64,000 bases of DNA, taken from the NCBI RefSeq assembly GCF_001469955.1, contig NZ_LOPU01000018.1:560001-624000 (forward strand), read 5' to 3'. Below are positions 40,482 to 49,345 of the stretch, piece by piece (the stretch's first letter is position 1; every line of letters begins with the position of its first letter). Origin of the DNA: Haloprofundus marisrubri. Lineage in GTDB: Archaea; Halobacteriota; Halobacteria; Halobacteriales; Haloferacaceae. The notes under the pieces are model-generated. The model was not told where the DNA came from and did no database searches. It worked only from the letters and a program-made list of their open reading frames with translations. Made by a program: the position numbers and the translations under genes.

Positions 40482-41239
40482 GCGCCGAGACGCCCACGAC
40501 CGACCGCTCCGCGAGCGCGACGAATCGAATCCTCGACGTCGACGGCGTCGACAGCGGCTACGGCGAAGTGCAAGTGCTCTCGGACCTCTCGCTCCACCTC
40601 AACGAGGGGGAAATCGTCTGTCTCATCGGGCCGAACGGAGCCGGAAAGTCGACGGTGCTGAAGACGGTGTTCGGGCTTCTCGCCCCGTGGACCGGCCAGA
40701 TTACGCTTCGCGGCGAACCCATCGGCGGGCGCGACCCGGCGGACCTCGTCCGCGACGGCGTCGGCTACGTTCCGCAGGTCGACAACGTGTTCGGGTCGCT
40801 CTCCATCGACGAGAACCTCCGAATGGGCGGCGTCGCCCGCCGCGACGGGTTAGAGGAGGTCATCGGCCAACTGTACGACCGTTTCCCGATTCTCCGCGAG
40901 AAGGAAGGTGCGAAGGCGCGGACGCTCTCGGGCGGCCAACGACAGGTGCTCGCGTTCGCGCGGGCGCTCGTGATGGAACCCGAGGTGCTTCTCATCGACG
41001 AACCGAGCGCCGGTCTCGCGCCGTCTATCGTTCAGGACGTGTTCGAGAACGTCCAGACGGTCAACGACCTCGGAACGACCATCCTGATGGTCGAACAGAA
41101 CGCCCGTGAGGGCCTTCGTATCTCGGACCGCGGCTACGTGTTGGACCAGGGGAGCGTCGCCTACGAGGACGACGCCGACCAGTTGCTCGACAACCCCGAG
41201 GTGTCGCGTCTCTACCTCGGCGGGGCCGACTACGCCTGA
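40478..41239 (+). CDS. livF: Branched-chain amino acid type ABC ATPase, LivF
   Basis: 253 residues. Walker A GPNGAGKST, GVGYVPQVDNVFGSLSIDENLRMG, signature LSGGQRQVLAFARAL and Walker B VLLIDEPSAGLAPSI. Shorter than LivG, as usual. Last subunit of the importer; the EamA permease gene starts 1 base after its stop. Confidence 0.93.
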   Translation: MSAETPTTDRSASATNRILDVDGVDSGYGEVQVLSDLSLHLNEGEIVCLIGPNGAGKSTVLKTVFGLLAPWTGQITLRGEPIGGRDPADLVRDGVGYVPQVDNVFGSLSIDENLRMGGVARRDGLEEVIGQLYDRFPILREKEGAKARTLSGGQRQVLAFARALVMEPEVLLIDEPSAGLAPSIVQDVFENVQTVNDLGTTILMVEQNAREGLRISDRGYVLDQGSVAYEDDADQLLDNPEVSRLYLGGADYA

Positions 41240-41240
41240 G

Positions 41241-42140
41241 GTGGTCCGGACCGATTTCGGGCGGTATCTGTTCGCGGCCGCACCGCTCGCGGCAGCGTCG
41301 CTCTGGGGCGGGATGTACGTCGTCTCGAAGTGGACGTTCACCGCGATTCCACCGCTGACGCTCGGGTTTCTGCGGGTTGCAGTCGGTGCGCTCGTGCTGT
41401 TCGTCGTCGCCAGACGTCGCGGTGTCGGCGTCGCCCGCGAGGACTACGGCCGGTTCGTCGCACTCGGCGGTTGTGTCGCACTGACCATCGCCACGCAGTT
41501 CGTCGGCACCGAACTGACGAACGCGAGTCAGGCGTCGCTTCTGACCGTACTCACGCCGGTGTTCACCGTTCTCCTCGGCGTCGCCGTGCTCGGCGAACGA
41601 CTGACCACGAAGAAAGCCAGTGGGATGGCGTTGGCCGTCGTCGGCACGTTGCTCGTCGTCGCCGGCCAGTACGACCTCTCGGGACTCGCAACGGGGAATC
41701 TCGCGGGTCTCGTCGCCCTCGTCGCCGCGAGCGCCGCGTGGGCGGGCTACACCGTCTGGGGTGTGCCCGTCGTCCATCGGTACTCGGCGCTGACGGCGGC
41801 GACGTACGCGACGGTGGCCGCGACGCCGATGCTCGCGGTGTTCTCCGTCGTAGAACTCGCTGTCGTCGGCGTACCGTCCGCCGACGCTGTGCTGTCGCTG
41901 TCGGCACTCGCCGCCGTCGCCTATCTCGGCGTCGCGTCGACGGCACTAGCGTGGTATCTCTGGTACAAAGGGCTGGAGTACGTCGGGGCCGGAACGGTCG
42001 CCGTCTTCTTTTTCGCACAGTCCGTCGTCGGCGCAGCACTCGGTGCGGCGCTCTTGAGCGAGCCTATCGGGCCGGCGTTTCTCCTCGGGGGCGTCGTGAT
42101 GGCCGTCGGCGTCGTCGTCGTCAGTACGGCACGGACCTGA
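41241..42140 (+). CDS. EamA (DMT) family permease
   Basis: 299 residues from GTG 41241, ten hydrophobic segments in two EamA repeats. Repeat 1 ends with the conserved ASLLTVLTPVFTVLLGVAVLGERLTTKKASGMALAVVGTLLV; repeat 2 ends with GTVAVFFFAQSVVGAALGAALLSEPIGPAFLLGGVVMAVGV. Members export or import metabolites such as amino acids. The 1-base gap to LivF suggests co-transcription, and an amino acid exporter balancing the importer is a reasonable guess only. Confidence 0.85.
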   Translation: MVRTDFGRYLFAAAPLAAASLWGGMYVVSKWTFTAIPPLTLGFLRVAVGALVLFVVARRRGVGVAREDYGRFVALGGCVALTIATQFVGTELTNASQASLLTVLTPVFTVLLGVAVLGERLTTKKASGMALAVVGTLLVVAGQYDLSGLATGNLAGLVALVAASAAWAGYTVWGVPVVHRYSALTAATYATVAATPMLAVFSVVELAVVGVPSADAVLSLSALAAVAYLGVASTALAWYLWYKGLEYVGAGTVAVFFFAQSVVGAALGAALLSEPIGPAFLLGGVVMAVGVVVVSTART

Positions 42141-42252
42141 GTCGTGTCCCCGGACACCCCAGTTTTCGAATGCTCGGCCGGGAGAACGCTTCTCGTCTGT
42201 GCCTTCGGGGTTTTCGACACGACAATCCCCGTGAAAGGAACACACGAGCGGG

Positions 42253-42462
42253 TCAGACGAAAAGGGCGCGCGCCAGTTTCGACCCGCCGAGTGCGAGCAC
42301 GATGATGGCGGCGATGAATCCGCCGGCGGCGACGAGAAGCGAGAGTGGTTCGAGCGTCGGGCCACCGAAGAACGGTCCCCGGACGATGAGAAAGCCGGTA
42401 CTGAGCGTGGCGACGAGGCCGACGACGGTGAGAATCGTCCACGGAATCGCGGCGACTCTCAC
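42253..42462 (-). CDS. Small membrane protein, two helices
   Basis: 69 residues from GTG 42462. Helices IPWTILTVVGLVATLSTGFLIV and LSLLVAAGGFIAAIIVLALGG separated by a short polar loop RGPFFGGPTLEP. No recognised family. Convergent with the EamA gene. Composition and codon use fit a real gene, but no promoter box is evident. Confidence 0.5.
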   Translation of the reverse strand: MRVAAIPWTILTVVGLVATLSTGFLIVRGPFFGGPTLEPLSLLVAAGGFIAAIIVLALGGSKLARALFV

Positions 42463-42582
42463 GGCTGTCCTCCCGCGAGTTTCGAGCCGACGCGTCTCAG
42501 CGTGCGCCGATACGTCGACGACGACCGTGCGAGATGCATCGGAACGGGCCTCACGCGGACGTAATATGAACTTTTCCTCCGG

Positions 42583-43092
42583 TTAGTCCGACGCGCCGTC
42601 GACCGCAGGGTCACGGGCGTCGTTCGTTTCGGTCGCTTCGGTCGCTTCGGTCGCTTCGGCCCACAGTGATTCCGCGCGTGCTTTGAGCGCGCTGTTCACG
42701 CCGCGGAAGTTCGCCTCCGTGTCTGCGCCGATGCGTCGCAGAATCGGCCCGGCGAGGAGTCCATCGAACGATTCCGACTGGACGAGTCGAGAGCGACCGT
42801 CACCCCGGTCTTCGACGAGGAATCGGTGTTCGCCGTCGAAGAGACCGCGGACGTAGAGGTGGCCGAGCCACCGGAGTTCACGGTTCTCGTCGGCGCGAAG
42901 CACTCGGGGACGGAACGTCGGCGTGCGTCCCGCCTCCGGACCGGGTGAGACGCGGAGGCGGGTTCCCTCCTCGGCACGCCCGGAGATACGGGTGTGGGGA
43001 TTCCACTCGGAGTAACGCTCGAAGTCGGTGAGAACGCGGTAGACGACGTCGGCGGGCGCGTCGATGTCGATGGACGTGGAGATGTCGTTCAC
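42583..43092 (-). CDS. SRPBCC (polyketide cyclase-like) protein
   Basis: 169 residues. ISTSIDIDAPADVVYRVLTDFERYSEWNPHTRISGRAEEGTRLRV is the standard start of the START-like ligand-binding fold; FDGEHRFLVEDRGDGRSRLVQSESFDGLLAGPIL follows. The C-terminus carries EATEATEATETND, encoded by a 9-base tandem repeat. A three-unit 14-base tandem repeat lies 62-103 bases upstream. Ligand unknown. Confidence 0.78.
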   Translation of the reverse strand: MNDISTSIDIDAPADVVYRVLTDFERYSEWNPHTRISGRAEEGTRLRVSPGPEAGRTPTFRPRVLRADENRELRWLGHLYVRGLFDGEHRFLVEDRGDGRSRLVQSESFDGLLAGPILRRIGADTEANFRGVNSALKARAESLWAEATEATEATETNDARDPAVDGASD

Positions 43093-43153
43093 GGGGGAGA
43101 ATGGGCGGCCGAGGAGATAGCTCTCGCGCGACAGCGAGTGGCCGCAAACGCTC

Positions 43154-43195
43154 GGTGTCAGCAGTTCGGTGTCAGCAGTTCGGTGTCGGCAGTTC
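43154..43195. repeat. Three tandem 14-base units
   Basis: GGTGTCAGCAGTTC twice exactly, then once with one change (GGTGTCGGCAGTTC), in the spacer between the acylphosphatase stop and the SRPBCC start, both on the minus strand. May be a simple slippage product or clustered protein-binding sites. Confidence 0.7.
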
Positions 43196-43211
43196 GACGG
43201 CGGTCCCGCGA

Positions 43212-43508
43212 CTACCGACGAACCTCGAAGCCGTCGAGGCCCTCGGGGTCCTCGTACTCGGCGTCGACGCTATCGACGGTGGCGTCTGGGCTGCCGGTTT
43301 CACACCACTCGACCATCGACTCGACGGCGTCGGTCGGACCCTCGAAGACGGCTTCGACGCGCCCGTCGTCGAGATTTCGCACCCAGCCGTCGACGCCCCG
43401 TTCGCGCGCCGTGTCGCGGGTGTTCGCTCGGTAGAAGACGCCCTGTACACGGCCGGTGACGAAGACGTGCGCTCGGGTGCGGTCGGTGGTGGTCGATGAG
43501 TCGCTCAT
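43212..43508 (-). CDS. acyP: Acylphosphatase
   Basis: 98 residues. Hydrolyses acyl phosphates such as acetyl or carbamoyl phosphate. HVFVTGRVQGVFYRANTRDTARERGVDGWVRNLDDGRVEAVFEG contains the catalytic Arg (VQGVFYRANT) and Asn (GWVRNLDDG) with the usual spacing. An acidic N-terminal extension of about 12 residues. Small stand-alone cytoplasmic enzyme; divergent from the phosphohexomutase gene. Confidence 0.93.
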   Translation of the reverse strand: MSDSSTTTDRTRAHVFVTGRVQGVFYRANTRDTARERGVDGWVRNLDDGRVEAVFEGPTDAVESMVEWCETGSPDATVDSVDAEYEDPEGLDGFEVRR

Positions 43509-43643
43509 ACCGGGAGTTCGGCCGGGACGCCCAAAACAGTCGGGGCGGTGTTCTCGGCCGTCGAACGGACGCCGACAGTCGACGAGTGTCGGAGCAGGCG
43601 AAGAACCGTGCGGACGTCCCGCTCACGACGAGCGAATCGGGAC

Positions 43644-43653
43644 CATCTAAGTG
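43644..43653 (+). promoter_or_regulatory. TATA-like box of the phosphohexomutase gene
   Basis: CATCTAAGTG centred 27 bases before ATG 43675, supporting that start over GTG 43651. Confidence 0.4.
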
Positions 43654-43674
43654 TACCGACGGATACCCACGGGT

Positions 43675-45036
43675 ATGGAACTGTTCGGAACCGCCGGAAT
43701 CCGGGGAAGCGCCACCGAGCGTGTGACGCCCGAACTCGCACTCGCCGTCGGCCGCGCCGTCGGTCGTGACGGCCGCGAGTTCGTCGTCGCCCGCGACGGG
43801 CGCGTAACCGGACCGGCGCTCGCTGCCGCCGTCGAGGCGGGTCTGCTGTCTGCTGGTGCCGATGTCCGCCGTGCTGGGATGCTGCCGACGCCTGCGCTCG
43901 CGTTCGCCTCACAGGGCCGACGCGGCGTGATGCTCACCGCGTCGCACAACCCGCCGACCGACAACGGCATCAAAGTGTTCGACAGCGGTGTCGAGTACGA
44001 CCGCACCGCCGAGAAAGCAGTCGAAGAGCGCGTCACCGCCGACGAGACGGCGGCCGCGTGGGACGACTGGGGCGACAGCGAGGACGAAGCGGTGCTGTCG
44101 GCGTACCGACGCGCCATCTGTGACTACGCGCGCGGGCGAGGTGCGCCACTTTCCGACCTGCGTGTCGCCGTCGACTGCGGCAACGGGATGGCCGGTCTCG
44201 CCACCCCGCAGGTGCTTCGGTCGCTCGGTGCGGACGTCGTCACGCTCAACGGCAACGTCGACGGCCACTTCCCCGGCCGCGAGAGCAAGCCGACGCCCGA
44301 GTCGCTCTCGGACCTCCGGGCGTTCGTCGCCGACAGCGACGAGGAGAACCCCTTCGCCTTCGGTATCGGCCACGACGGCGACGCCGACCGAATCGTTCTC
44401 GTCGCGCCCGACGGCGAAGTCGTCCACGAGGACACCGTCGTGGCGATTTTAGCCGAACACTACGTCCGCCGCGTCGACACCGACGACCCCGTCGTCGTGA
44501 CGACGCCGAACGCTTCCGCGCGCATCGACGAACGCGTGCGCGAGGCCGGCGGCCGCGTCGAACGCGTCCGCTTGGGCGCGCTCCACGAAGGCATCGCCGC
44601 CGCCGAGAACGCCGGTGGCGAGGTGGTCTTCGCCGCCGAACCGTGGAAGCACATCCACACGCAGTTCGGCGGGTGGATAGACGGTGTCGCCTCCGCGGCA
44701 GTCCTCAGCCGTCTGGTCGCCGACGTGGGACTCGACGCCCTGCGCGAACCCGTCACGGAGCGCCCGTACCGAAAAGTGAGCGTCGACTGCCCCGACGCCG
44801 CCAAAGCCGAGACGATGGCGACGCTGGAGCGAACGCTGCCGGAGGCGTTCCCGGAGACGAGCGTCGACACCGAGTACGGCGTGCGACTGGAGTTCCCCGA
44901 CAGTTCGTGGGTGCTCGTCCGCCCCAGCGGGACCGAACCGTACGTCCGCCTCTACGCCGAGAGCGACGACGTGGACTCGCTCGTCGCCGACGCCGGTGCC
45001 GTCGTCGAAGACGCCGTCGAGTCGGCGAGCAACTGA
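43675..45036 (+). CDS. glmM: Phosphoglucosamine/phosphomannomutase family enzyme
   Basis: 453 residues, alpha-D-phosphohexomutase. FGTAGIRGSATERVTPELALAVGRAVG at the start, the phosphoserine loop VMLTASHNPPTDNGIK near residue 85, metal loop GIGHDGDADRIVLV near 225, substrate loop FAAEPWKHIHTQFGGWIDG near 320 and phosphate-binding RPSGTEPYVRLYAES near 420. Isomerises hexose or hexosamine phosphates for nucleotide sugars used in the S-layer and glycosylation. Archaeal members differ in sugar preference and the exact substrate is not fixed by sequence. Confidence 0.85.
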   Translation: MELFGTAGIRGSATERVTPELALAVGRAVGRDGREFVVARDGRVTGPALAAAVEAGLLSAGADVRRAGMLPTPALAFASQGRRGVMLTASHNPPTDNGIKVFDSGVEYDRTAEKAVEERVTADETAAAWDDWGDSEDEAVLSAYRRAICDYARGRGAPLSDLRVAVDCGNGMAGLATPQVLRSLGADVVTLNGNVDGHFPGRESKPTPESLSDLRAFVADSDEENPFAFGIGHDGDADRIVLVAPDGEVVHEDTVVAILAEHYVRRVDTDDPVVVTTPNASARIDERVREAGGRVERVRLGALHEGIAAAENAGGEVVFAAEPWKHIHTQFGGWIDGVASAAVLSRLVADVGLDALREPVTERPYRKVSVDCPDAAKAETMATLERTLPEAFPETSVDTEYGVRLEFPDSSWVLVRPSGTEPYVRLYAESDDVDSLVADAGAVVEDAVESASN

Positions 45037-45136
45037 CCGCCGACGCGACCGACCGTCACCACAACCGACCCTCACTGGACGATTGTGGGGTCGAACACCC
45101 GAACATCTGACGAGCGTCGTGCAACGCAAACGACGC

Positions 45137-45146
45137 ATTTATGCCG
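45137..45146 (+). promoter_or_regulatory. TATA-like box of the BMP lipoprotein gene
   Basis: GCATTTATGC, itself palindromic, about 36 bases before ATG 45178. Confidence 0.45.
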
Positions 45147-45177
45147 ATTTCCCTGCCACGTTCGGACAGACGTAGTC

Positions 45178-46329
45178 ATGAATGTGGATAGACGGACGCT
45201 TATCAAGGCGACGGGCGCAGCGGGAATCGCGGGACTGGCTGGCTGTACCGGCGGCCCGACCGAGGGCGGAGACAGCGGCAGTAACGACAGCGGTGGCAGC
45301 GGTGGCAACGACAGCAGCGGGTCGGGCAACGAGTCCACCGACGGCGGCAGCGAGAGCGGCGGTAGCTCCGACATCAACGTCGGGATGATTTACGCGACGG
45401 GTGGCCTCGGCGACGGGTCGTTCAACGACCAGGCCCAAACCGGCGTTCAGCAGGCGTCCGAGGAGTTCGGCGTCTCCAGCAACGACGTTCAGCCGAGCGA
45501 AGTCACCGAGTTCCAGACGTTCCAGCAGCAGTTCGCCCAAGGCGGCGAGTACGACCTCATCTGCTGTATCGGCTTCCTGCAGGCGGAGGCGCTCGCGGAG
45601 ACCTCCCAGGACTACCCCGAACAGAACTTCATGATCGTCGACAGCGTCGTCGAGCAGTCGAACGTCGCCAGCTACACGTTCGGCGAGAACGAGGGGTCGT
45701 TCCTCGTCGGCCAGATGGCCGGTCTGCTCACGCAACAGGAGTTCAGCGCCGGCGCGGGTCAGACGAGTCCCGACCAGACGACCGTCGGCTTCGTCGGCGG
45801 CGTCGAAGGTGACCTCATCGGCAAGTTCGAGGCGGGCTACCGCGCGGGTGTCGCCGAGGCAAGCGAGGACATCGAAGTCCAAGTCAGCTACGTCGGCAAC
45901 TTCAACGACGTGCAGGCGGGTAACGAGGCGGCGACGGCGATGTACAACGACGGTGCCGACATCGTCTACCACGCCGCCGGTAACGCCGGGACGGGCGTCT
46001 TTCAGGCGGCCCAAGAGGCGGGCAAGTTCGCTATCGGCGTCGACCAAGACCAGTCGCTGACGAAATCCGGCTACGCCGACGTCATCCTCGCCAGCATGGT
46101 CAAGCGCGTCGACACCGCCGTCTACACCTCCATCGAGAACGTCGTCAACGACTCGTTCAACGGTGGCAGCGTCACGACGCTCGGCCTCGAACAGGAGGGT
46201 GTCGCGGCCGTCTACGGCGACCAAATCGGCAGCGAAATCCCCGAAGACGTCACGTCCGCGGTCTCGGAGTCGCGTCAGGCTATCATCGACGGCAACATCG
46301 AAGTGCCGGCGGACCCCTCGAACCTGTAA
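45178..46329 (+). CDS. BMP family substrate-binding lipoprotein of an ABC importer
   Basis: 383 residues. Twin-arginine lipoprotein signal (VDRRTLIKATG, lipobox LAGC), a Gly/Ser/Asn/Asp-rich linker of about 40 residues, then the BMP domain: NVGMIYATGGLGDGSFNDQAQTGVQQA, YDLICCIGFLQAEAL, GFVGGVEGDLIGKFEAGYRAGV, YHAAGNAGTGVFQAAQEAGKFAIGVDQDQS. Relatives bind nucleosides (guanosine, inosine), sometimes purine-like signals. First gene of a four-gene importer set, though the ATPase has its own promoter box. Confidence 0.92.
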   Translation: MNVDRRTLIKATGAAGIAGLAGCTGGPTEGGDSGSNDSGGSGGNDSSGSGNESTDGGSESGGSSDINVGMIYATGGLGDGSFNDQAQTGVQQASEEFGVSSNDVQPSEVTEFQTFQQQFAQGGEYDLICCIGFLQAEALAETSQDYPEQNFMIVDSVVEQSNVASYTFGENEGSFLVGQMAGLLTQQEFSAGAGQTSPDQTTVGFVGGVEGDLIGKFEAGYRAGVAEASEDIEVQVSYVGNFNDVQAGNEAATAMYNDGADIVYHAAGNAGTGVFQAAQEAGKFAIGVDQDQSLTKSGYADVILASMVKRVDTAVYTSIENVVNDSFNGGSVTTLGLEQEGVAAVYGDQIGSEIPEDVTSAVSESRQAIIDGNIEVPADPSNL

Positions 46330-46383
46330 CTCGGTCGATTTCGGCCGAACTGGTTCGTTAGCTGAACAATCTACGAAACCACG

Positions 46384-46391
46384 CTCTTAAG
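46384..46391 (+). promoter_or_regulatory. TATA-like box of the importer ATPase gene
   Basis: CTCTTAAG about 27 bases before ATG 46416; implies that the ATPase-permease genes can be expressed apart from the binding protein. Confidence 0.45.
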
Positions 46392-46415
46392 CATACACTC
46401 AACAAGCCCATACCA

Positions 46416-48047
46416 ATGGAACCGGCCGTCCATCTCGACGGAATCACCAAACGTTTCCCCGGCGTCGTCGCCAACGACGACGTCGACTTACTCGTCGAGC
46501 GGGGGTCGGTACACGCGCTCCTCGGCGAGAACGGCGCGGGGAAGACGACGTTGATGAACGTCCTCTACGGACTGTACGAACCGACCGAAGGCGACGTTTA
46601 CGTCGACGGCGACGGACTCGCCGACGGCGACGACTCACCGCACCGTTACGCACAGCCACCGAAACGCTTCGACTCGCCGGCGGACGCCATCGACGCCGGC
46701 GTCGGCATGATTCACCAGCACTTCATGCTGGTCGACCCGATGAGCGTCACCGAGAACATCACTCTCGGTAACGAACCCCGGAAGTGGGGCGGGTTGGCCG
46801 TCGACAGCGCGCGTTCGCGAGACGAAGTCGTCGACCTCTGTGACCGCTACGGCTTCGACGTCGACCCCGACGCAGCAATCGAAGACGTGAGCGTCGGCGT
46901 CCAACAGCGCGTCGAGATTCTGAAGGCGCTGTACCGCGGCGCGGACATTCTCATTCTCGACGAACCGACGGCCGTGTTGACGCCGCAGGAGGTCGAAGAC
47001 CTCTTCGCCGTCTTCGAGGAACTCACCGCACAGGGAAAGACCATCATCTTCATCAGCCACAAGCTGGGCGAGGCGATGCACGCCGCCGACGACATCACCG
47101 TTCTCCGCGACGGCAAGAACGTCGGCACCGTCGCCGCCGACGACGTGACCCGCGAGCAACTCGCGGAGATGATGGTCGGCCGCGAAGTGTTGGAGACCGT
47201 CGACAAACCGCCGGTCGAACGCGGCGAGTCCGTGCTCACCGTCGACCACGTCTCCGCGACGGACGAACGCGGCGTCGAAGCCGTCTCAGACGTCTCTTTC
47301 ACCGTCCACGAGGGCGAGGTGTTCGGCATCGCCGGCGTCGACGGCAACGGCCAGTCCGAACTCATCGAAGCCATCACCGGCCTCCGCAAGCCCACCGCCG
47401 GAAGCGTCGCCTTCCAACGCGACGACATCACGAACTGGCCCCGCCAGCGCCGCATCGACGAAGGGATGGCGTACATCCCCGAAGACCGCCACGAACGCGG
47501 CCTCGTGATGGACTTCGACCTCACCGAGAACGGCTTGCTGGGCAGTCAACACACGCCACCGTTCGCCGAGAGCGGCCGCATCGAGTGGGACCGCGCTCGC
47601 ACCCACGCACAGGACATCATCGACGAGTACGACGTTCGCCCGCCGAACCGCGACGCGAAGGCGTCGTCGTTTTCGGGCGGTAACCAACAGAAGTTCATCG
47701 TCGGCCGCGAGTTCGAACGCGACCCCTCGCTCGTCGTCGCCACCCACCCGACCCGCGGCGTCGACATCGGGTCGACGGAGTTCATCCACGACCGACTGCT
47801 CGACCTGCGCTCGAACGGGAAAGCCGTTCTTCTGGTCTCCTCGAAACTGGAGGAGGTCCAAGGACTCTCCGACCGCCTCGCGGTGATGCACGACGGCGAA
47901 ATCATGGACGTCGTCGACCCCGAGACGGTGACAGAAGAGGAAATCGGCCTGCTGATGGCCGGCGAGCAGTTGCCCGAGGATTCGGCCGCACGGAGTCTCA
48001 CGGAAGCCGGTGACCGAAGCGTCGCCGCCGGAGGTGAGAGCCAATGA
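46416..48047 (+). CDS. ABC importer ATPase with two nucleotide-binding domains (nucleoside/sugar type)
   Basis: 543 residues. Domain 1: Walker A GENGAGKTT, signature VSVGVQQRVEILKAL, Walker B ILILDEPTAVLTPQE. Domain 2 (from about 265): degenerate Walker A GVDGNGQSE, signature FSGGNQQKFIVGREF and a Walker B region VVATHPTRGVDIGSTE with the usual Glu missing. This asymmetric pair is normal for CUT2/BMP transporters. Couples ATP hydrolysis to the two permeases downstream; overlaps the first by 4 bases. Confidence 0.93.
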   Translation: MEPAVHLDGITKRFPGVVANDDVDLLVERGSVHALLGENGAGKTTLMNVLYGLYEPTEGDVYVDGDGLADGDDSPHRYAQPPKRFDSPADAIDAGVGMIHQHFMLVDPMSVTENITLGNEPRKWGGLAVDSARSRDEVVDLCDRYGFDVDPDAAIEDVSVGVQQRVEILKALYRGADILILDEPTAVLTPQEVEDLFAVFEELTAQGKTIIFISHKLGEAMHAADDITVLRDGKNVGTVAADDVTREQLAEMMVGREVLETVDKPPVERGESVLTVDHVSATDERGVEAVSDVSFTVHEGEVFGIAGVDGNGQSELIEAITGLRKPTAGSVAFQRDDITNWPRQRRIDEGMAYIPEDRHERGLVMDFDLTENGLLGSQHTPPFAESGRIEWDRARTHAQDIIDEYDVRPPNRDAKASSFSGGNQQKFIVGREFERDPSLVVATHPTRGVDIGSTEFIHDRLLDLRSNGKAVLLVSSKLEEVQGLSDRLAVMHDGEIMDVVDPETVTEEEIGLLMAGEQLPEDSAARSLTEAGDRSVAAGGESQ

Positions 48048-49345
48048 GCGCCGGTGACTGGCGTGACCGCGGGCGGAGCGCGCTCGAACGACTCGTCCGC
48101 GCCTCCGCGTTCGAACGAGTACTCATCAGCACCGCGGCGCTCGTGCTCTCGATGTTCGTCGGCGTGCTCATCATCCTCGCGGCCGGTCGGATGACGACCT
48201 GTACGACGGCGGCGACGACCTTTTTCGGCGTCGGCTTCTGTTACGACCCGTTCGCCATCTACGACAGCCTCTTTTTGGGCGCGCTCGGCGACCCCATCAA
48301 CCCGCTTTTCAAACCGCTGCAGGGTGAGTTCGCAGCGCCGTTCCGTCGGGGATGGACGCCGCTGAACAGCCAGATGGCCGTCACGCTACGTGAGACGACG
48401 ATTCTCATCTTCACGGGTCTCGGCGTCGCCATCGCGTTCCGCGCGGGCATCTTCAACATCGGGATGCAGGGACAGTTGGTCGTCGGCGCGCTGGCGACGG
48501 CGCTCACCGTCCTGTGGACCTCGTCGCTCGTCTCGGGTCTCGTCGGCACGCTCGTACTCATCCCGTTCGGCCTCGCAGTCGGGGCGCTCGCAGGTGGGCT
48601 GTTCGGCGCGATTCCGGGCGCACTGAAAGCCTACGCGGACGCGAACGAGGTCATCACGACCATCATGCTGAACTTCGTGGCGACGAGCGTCGCGCTCTTT
48701 CTCGTCGCCAACCCGTTCAAGGACCCCGAGAGCCCGGCGAACGAGACGGTCGGTCTGCCCGACTTCGCCACCATTCCTTCTGTCCTGTACGAACCGCGCG
48801 ACAACTTCTCGATTATCGCACTGGGCATCGCGCTGGCGCTCGTCGGCGCGTCGTACTACCTGCTCGAACACACGTCGTTCGGCTACGATATTCGAACCAG
48901 CGGGATTCAGCCGGAGGCCGCCGAGTACGGCGGCGTCGACGCCGCGCGGACCATCGTCTCCAGCATGACGCTGTCGGGCGCTATCGGCGGCGTCGGCGGT
49001 GCGATGTACGTGCTCATGATTCTCGGCAACTACCAGACCGGCGTCCCCTCGTACGGCTTCGACGGCATCACCGTCTCGATTCTCGCGGGCAACAACCCGC
49101 TCGGCGTCGGCTTCGCGGCGCTGCTGTTCGGCGTCCTCAAGAGCGGTTCCATCATCGTCGACGTGAGCACGGACGTGCCGCCGCAACTCGTCGGCGTGCT
49201 CCGAGGGCTCATCATCCTCTTCGTCGCCATGCCGGAGTTCTTCCGGATGATTGGCGCGAAGTTCGTCATCGAATCCGATGAGGGGCAGGCCGTCGCAACG
49301 GATGGGGGAGTCGTAGAAGACAACGGAGGTGGGTCCGATGAGTAA
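48044..49345 (+). CDS. ABC importer permease 1 (nucleoside type)
   Basis: 433 residues. N-terminal cytosolic segment, helix at about 25-47, an outside loop of about 60 residues, then LRETTILIFTGLGVAIAFRAGIFNIGMQGQLVVGALATAL, the BPD_transp_2 signature, and GFDGITVSILAGNNPLGVGFAALLFG near 340. Larger of the two permeases, as in YufP-type systems. Ends with an acidic tail and overlaps permease 2 by 8 bases. Confidence 0.9.
   Translation: MSAGDWRDRGRSALERLVRASAFERVLISTAALVLSMFVGVLIILAAGRMTTCTTAATTFFGVGFCYDPFAIYDSLFLGALGDPINPLFKPLQGEFAAPFRRGWTPLNSQMAVTLRETTILIFTGLGVAIAFRAGIFNIGMQGQLVVGALATALTVLWTSSLVSGLVGTLVLIPFGLAVGALAGGLFGAIPGALKAYADANEVITTIMLNFVATSVALFLVANPFKDPESPANETVGLPDFATIPSVLYEPRDNFSIIALGIALALVGASYYLLEHTSFGYDIRTSGIQPEAAEYGGVDAARTIVSSMTLSGAIGGVGGAMYVLMILGNYQTGVPSYGFDGITVSILAGNNPLGVGFAALLFGVLKSGSIIVDVSTDVPPQLVGVLRGLIILFVAMPEFFRMIGAKFVIESDEGQAVATDGGVVEDNGGGSDE

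Noticed and set aside
42627-42660. 9-base tandem repeat in the SRPBCC gene (EATEATEAT)
   Set aside because: Low-complexity acidic tail, common in haloarchaeal proteins; not reported as a separate element.
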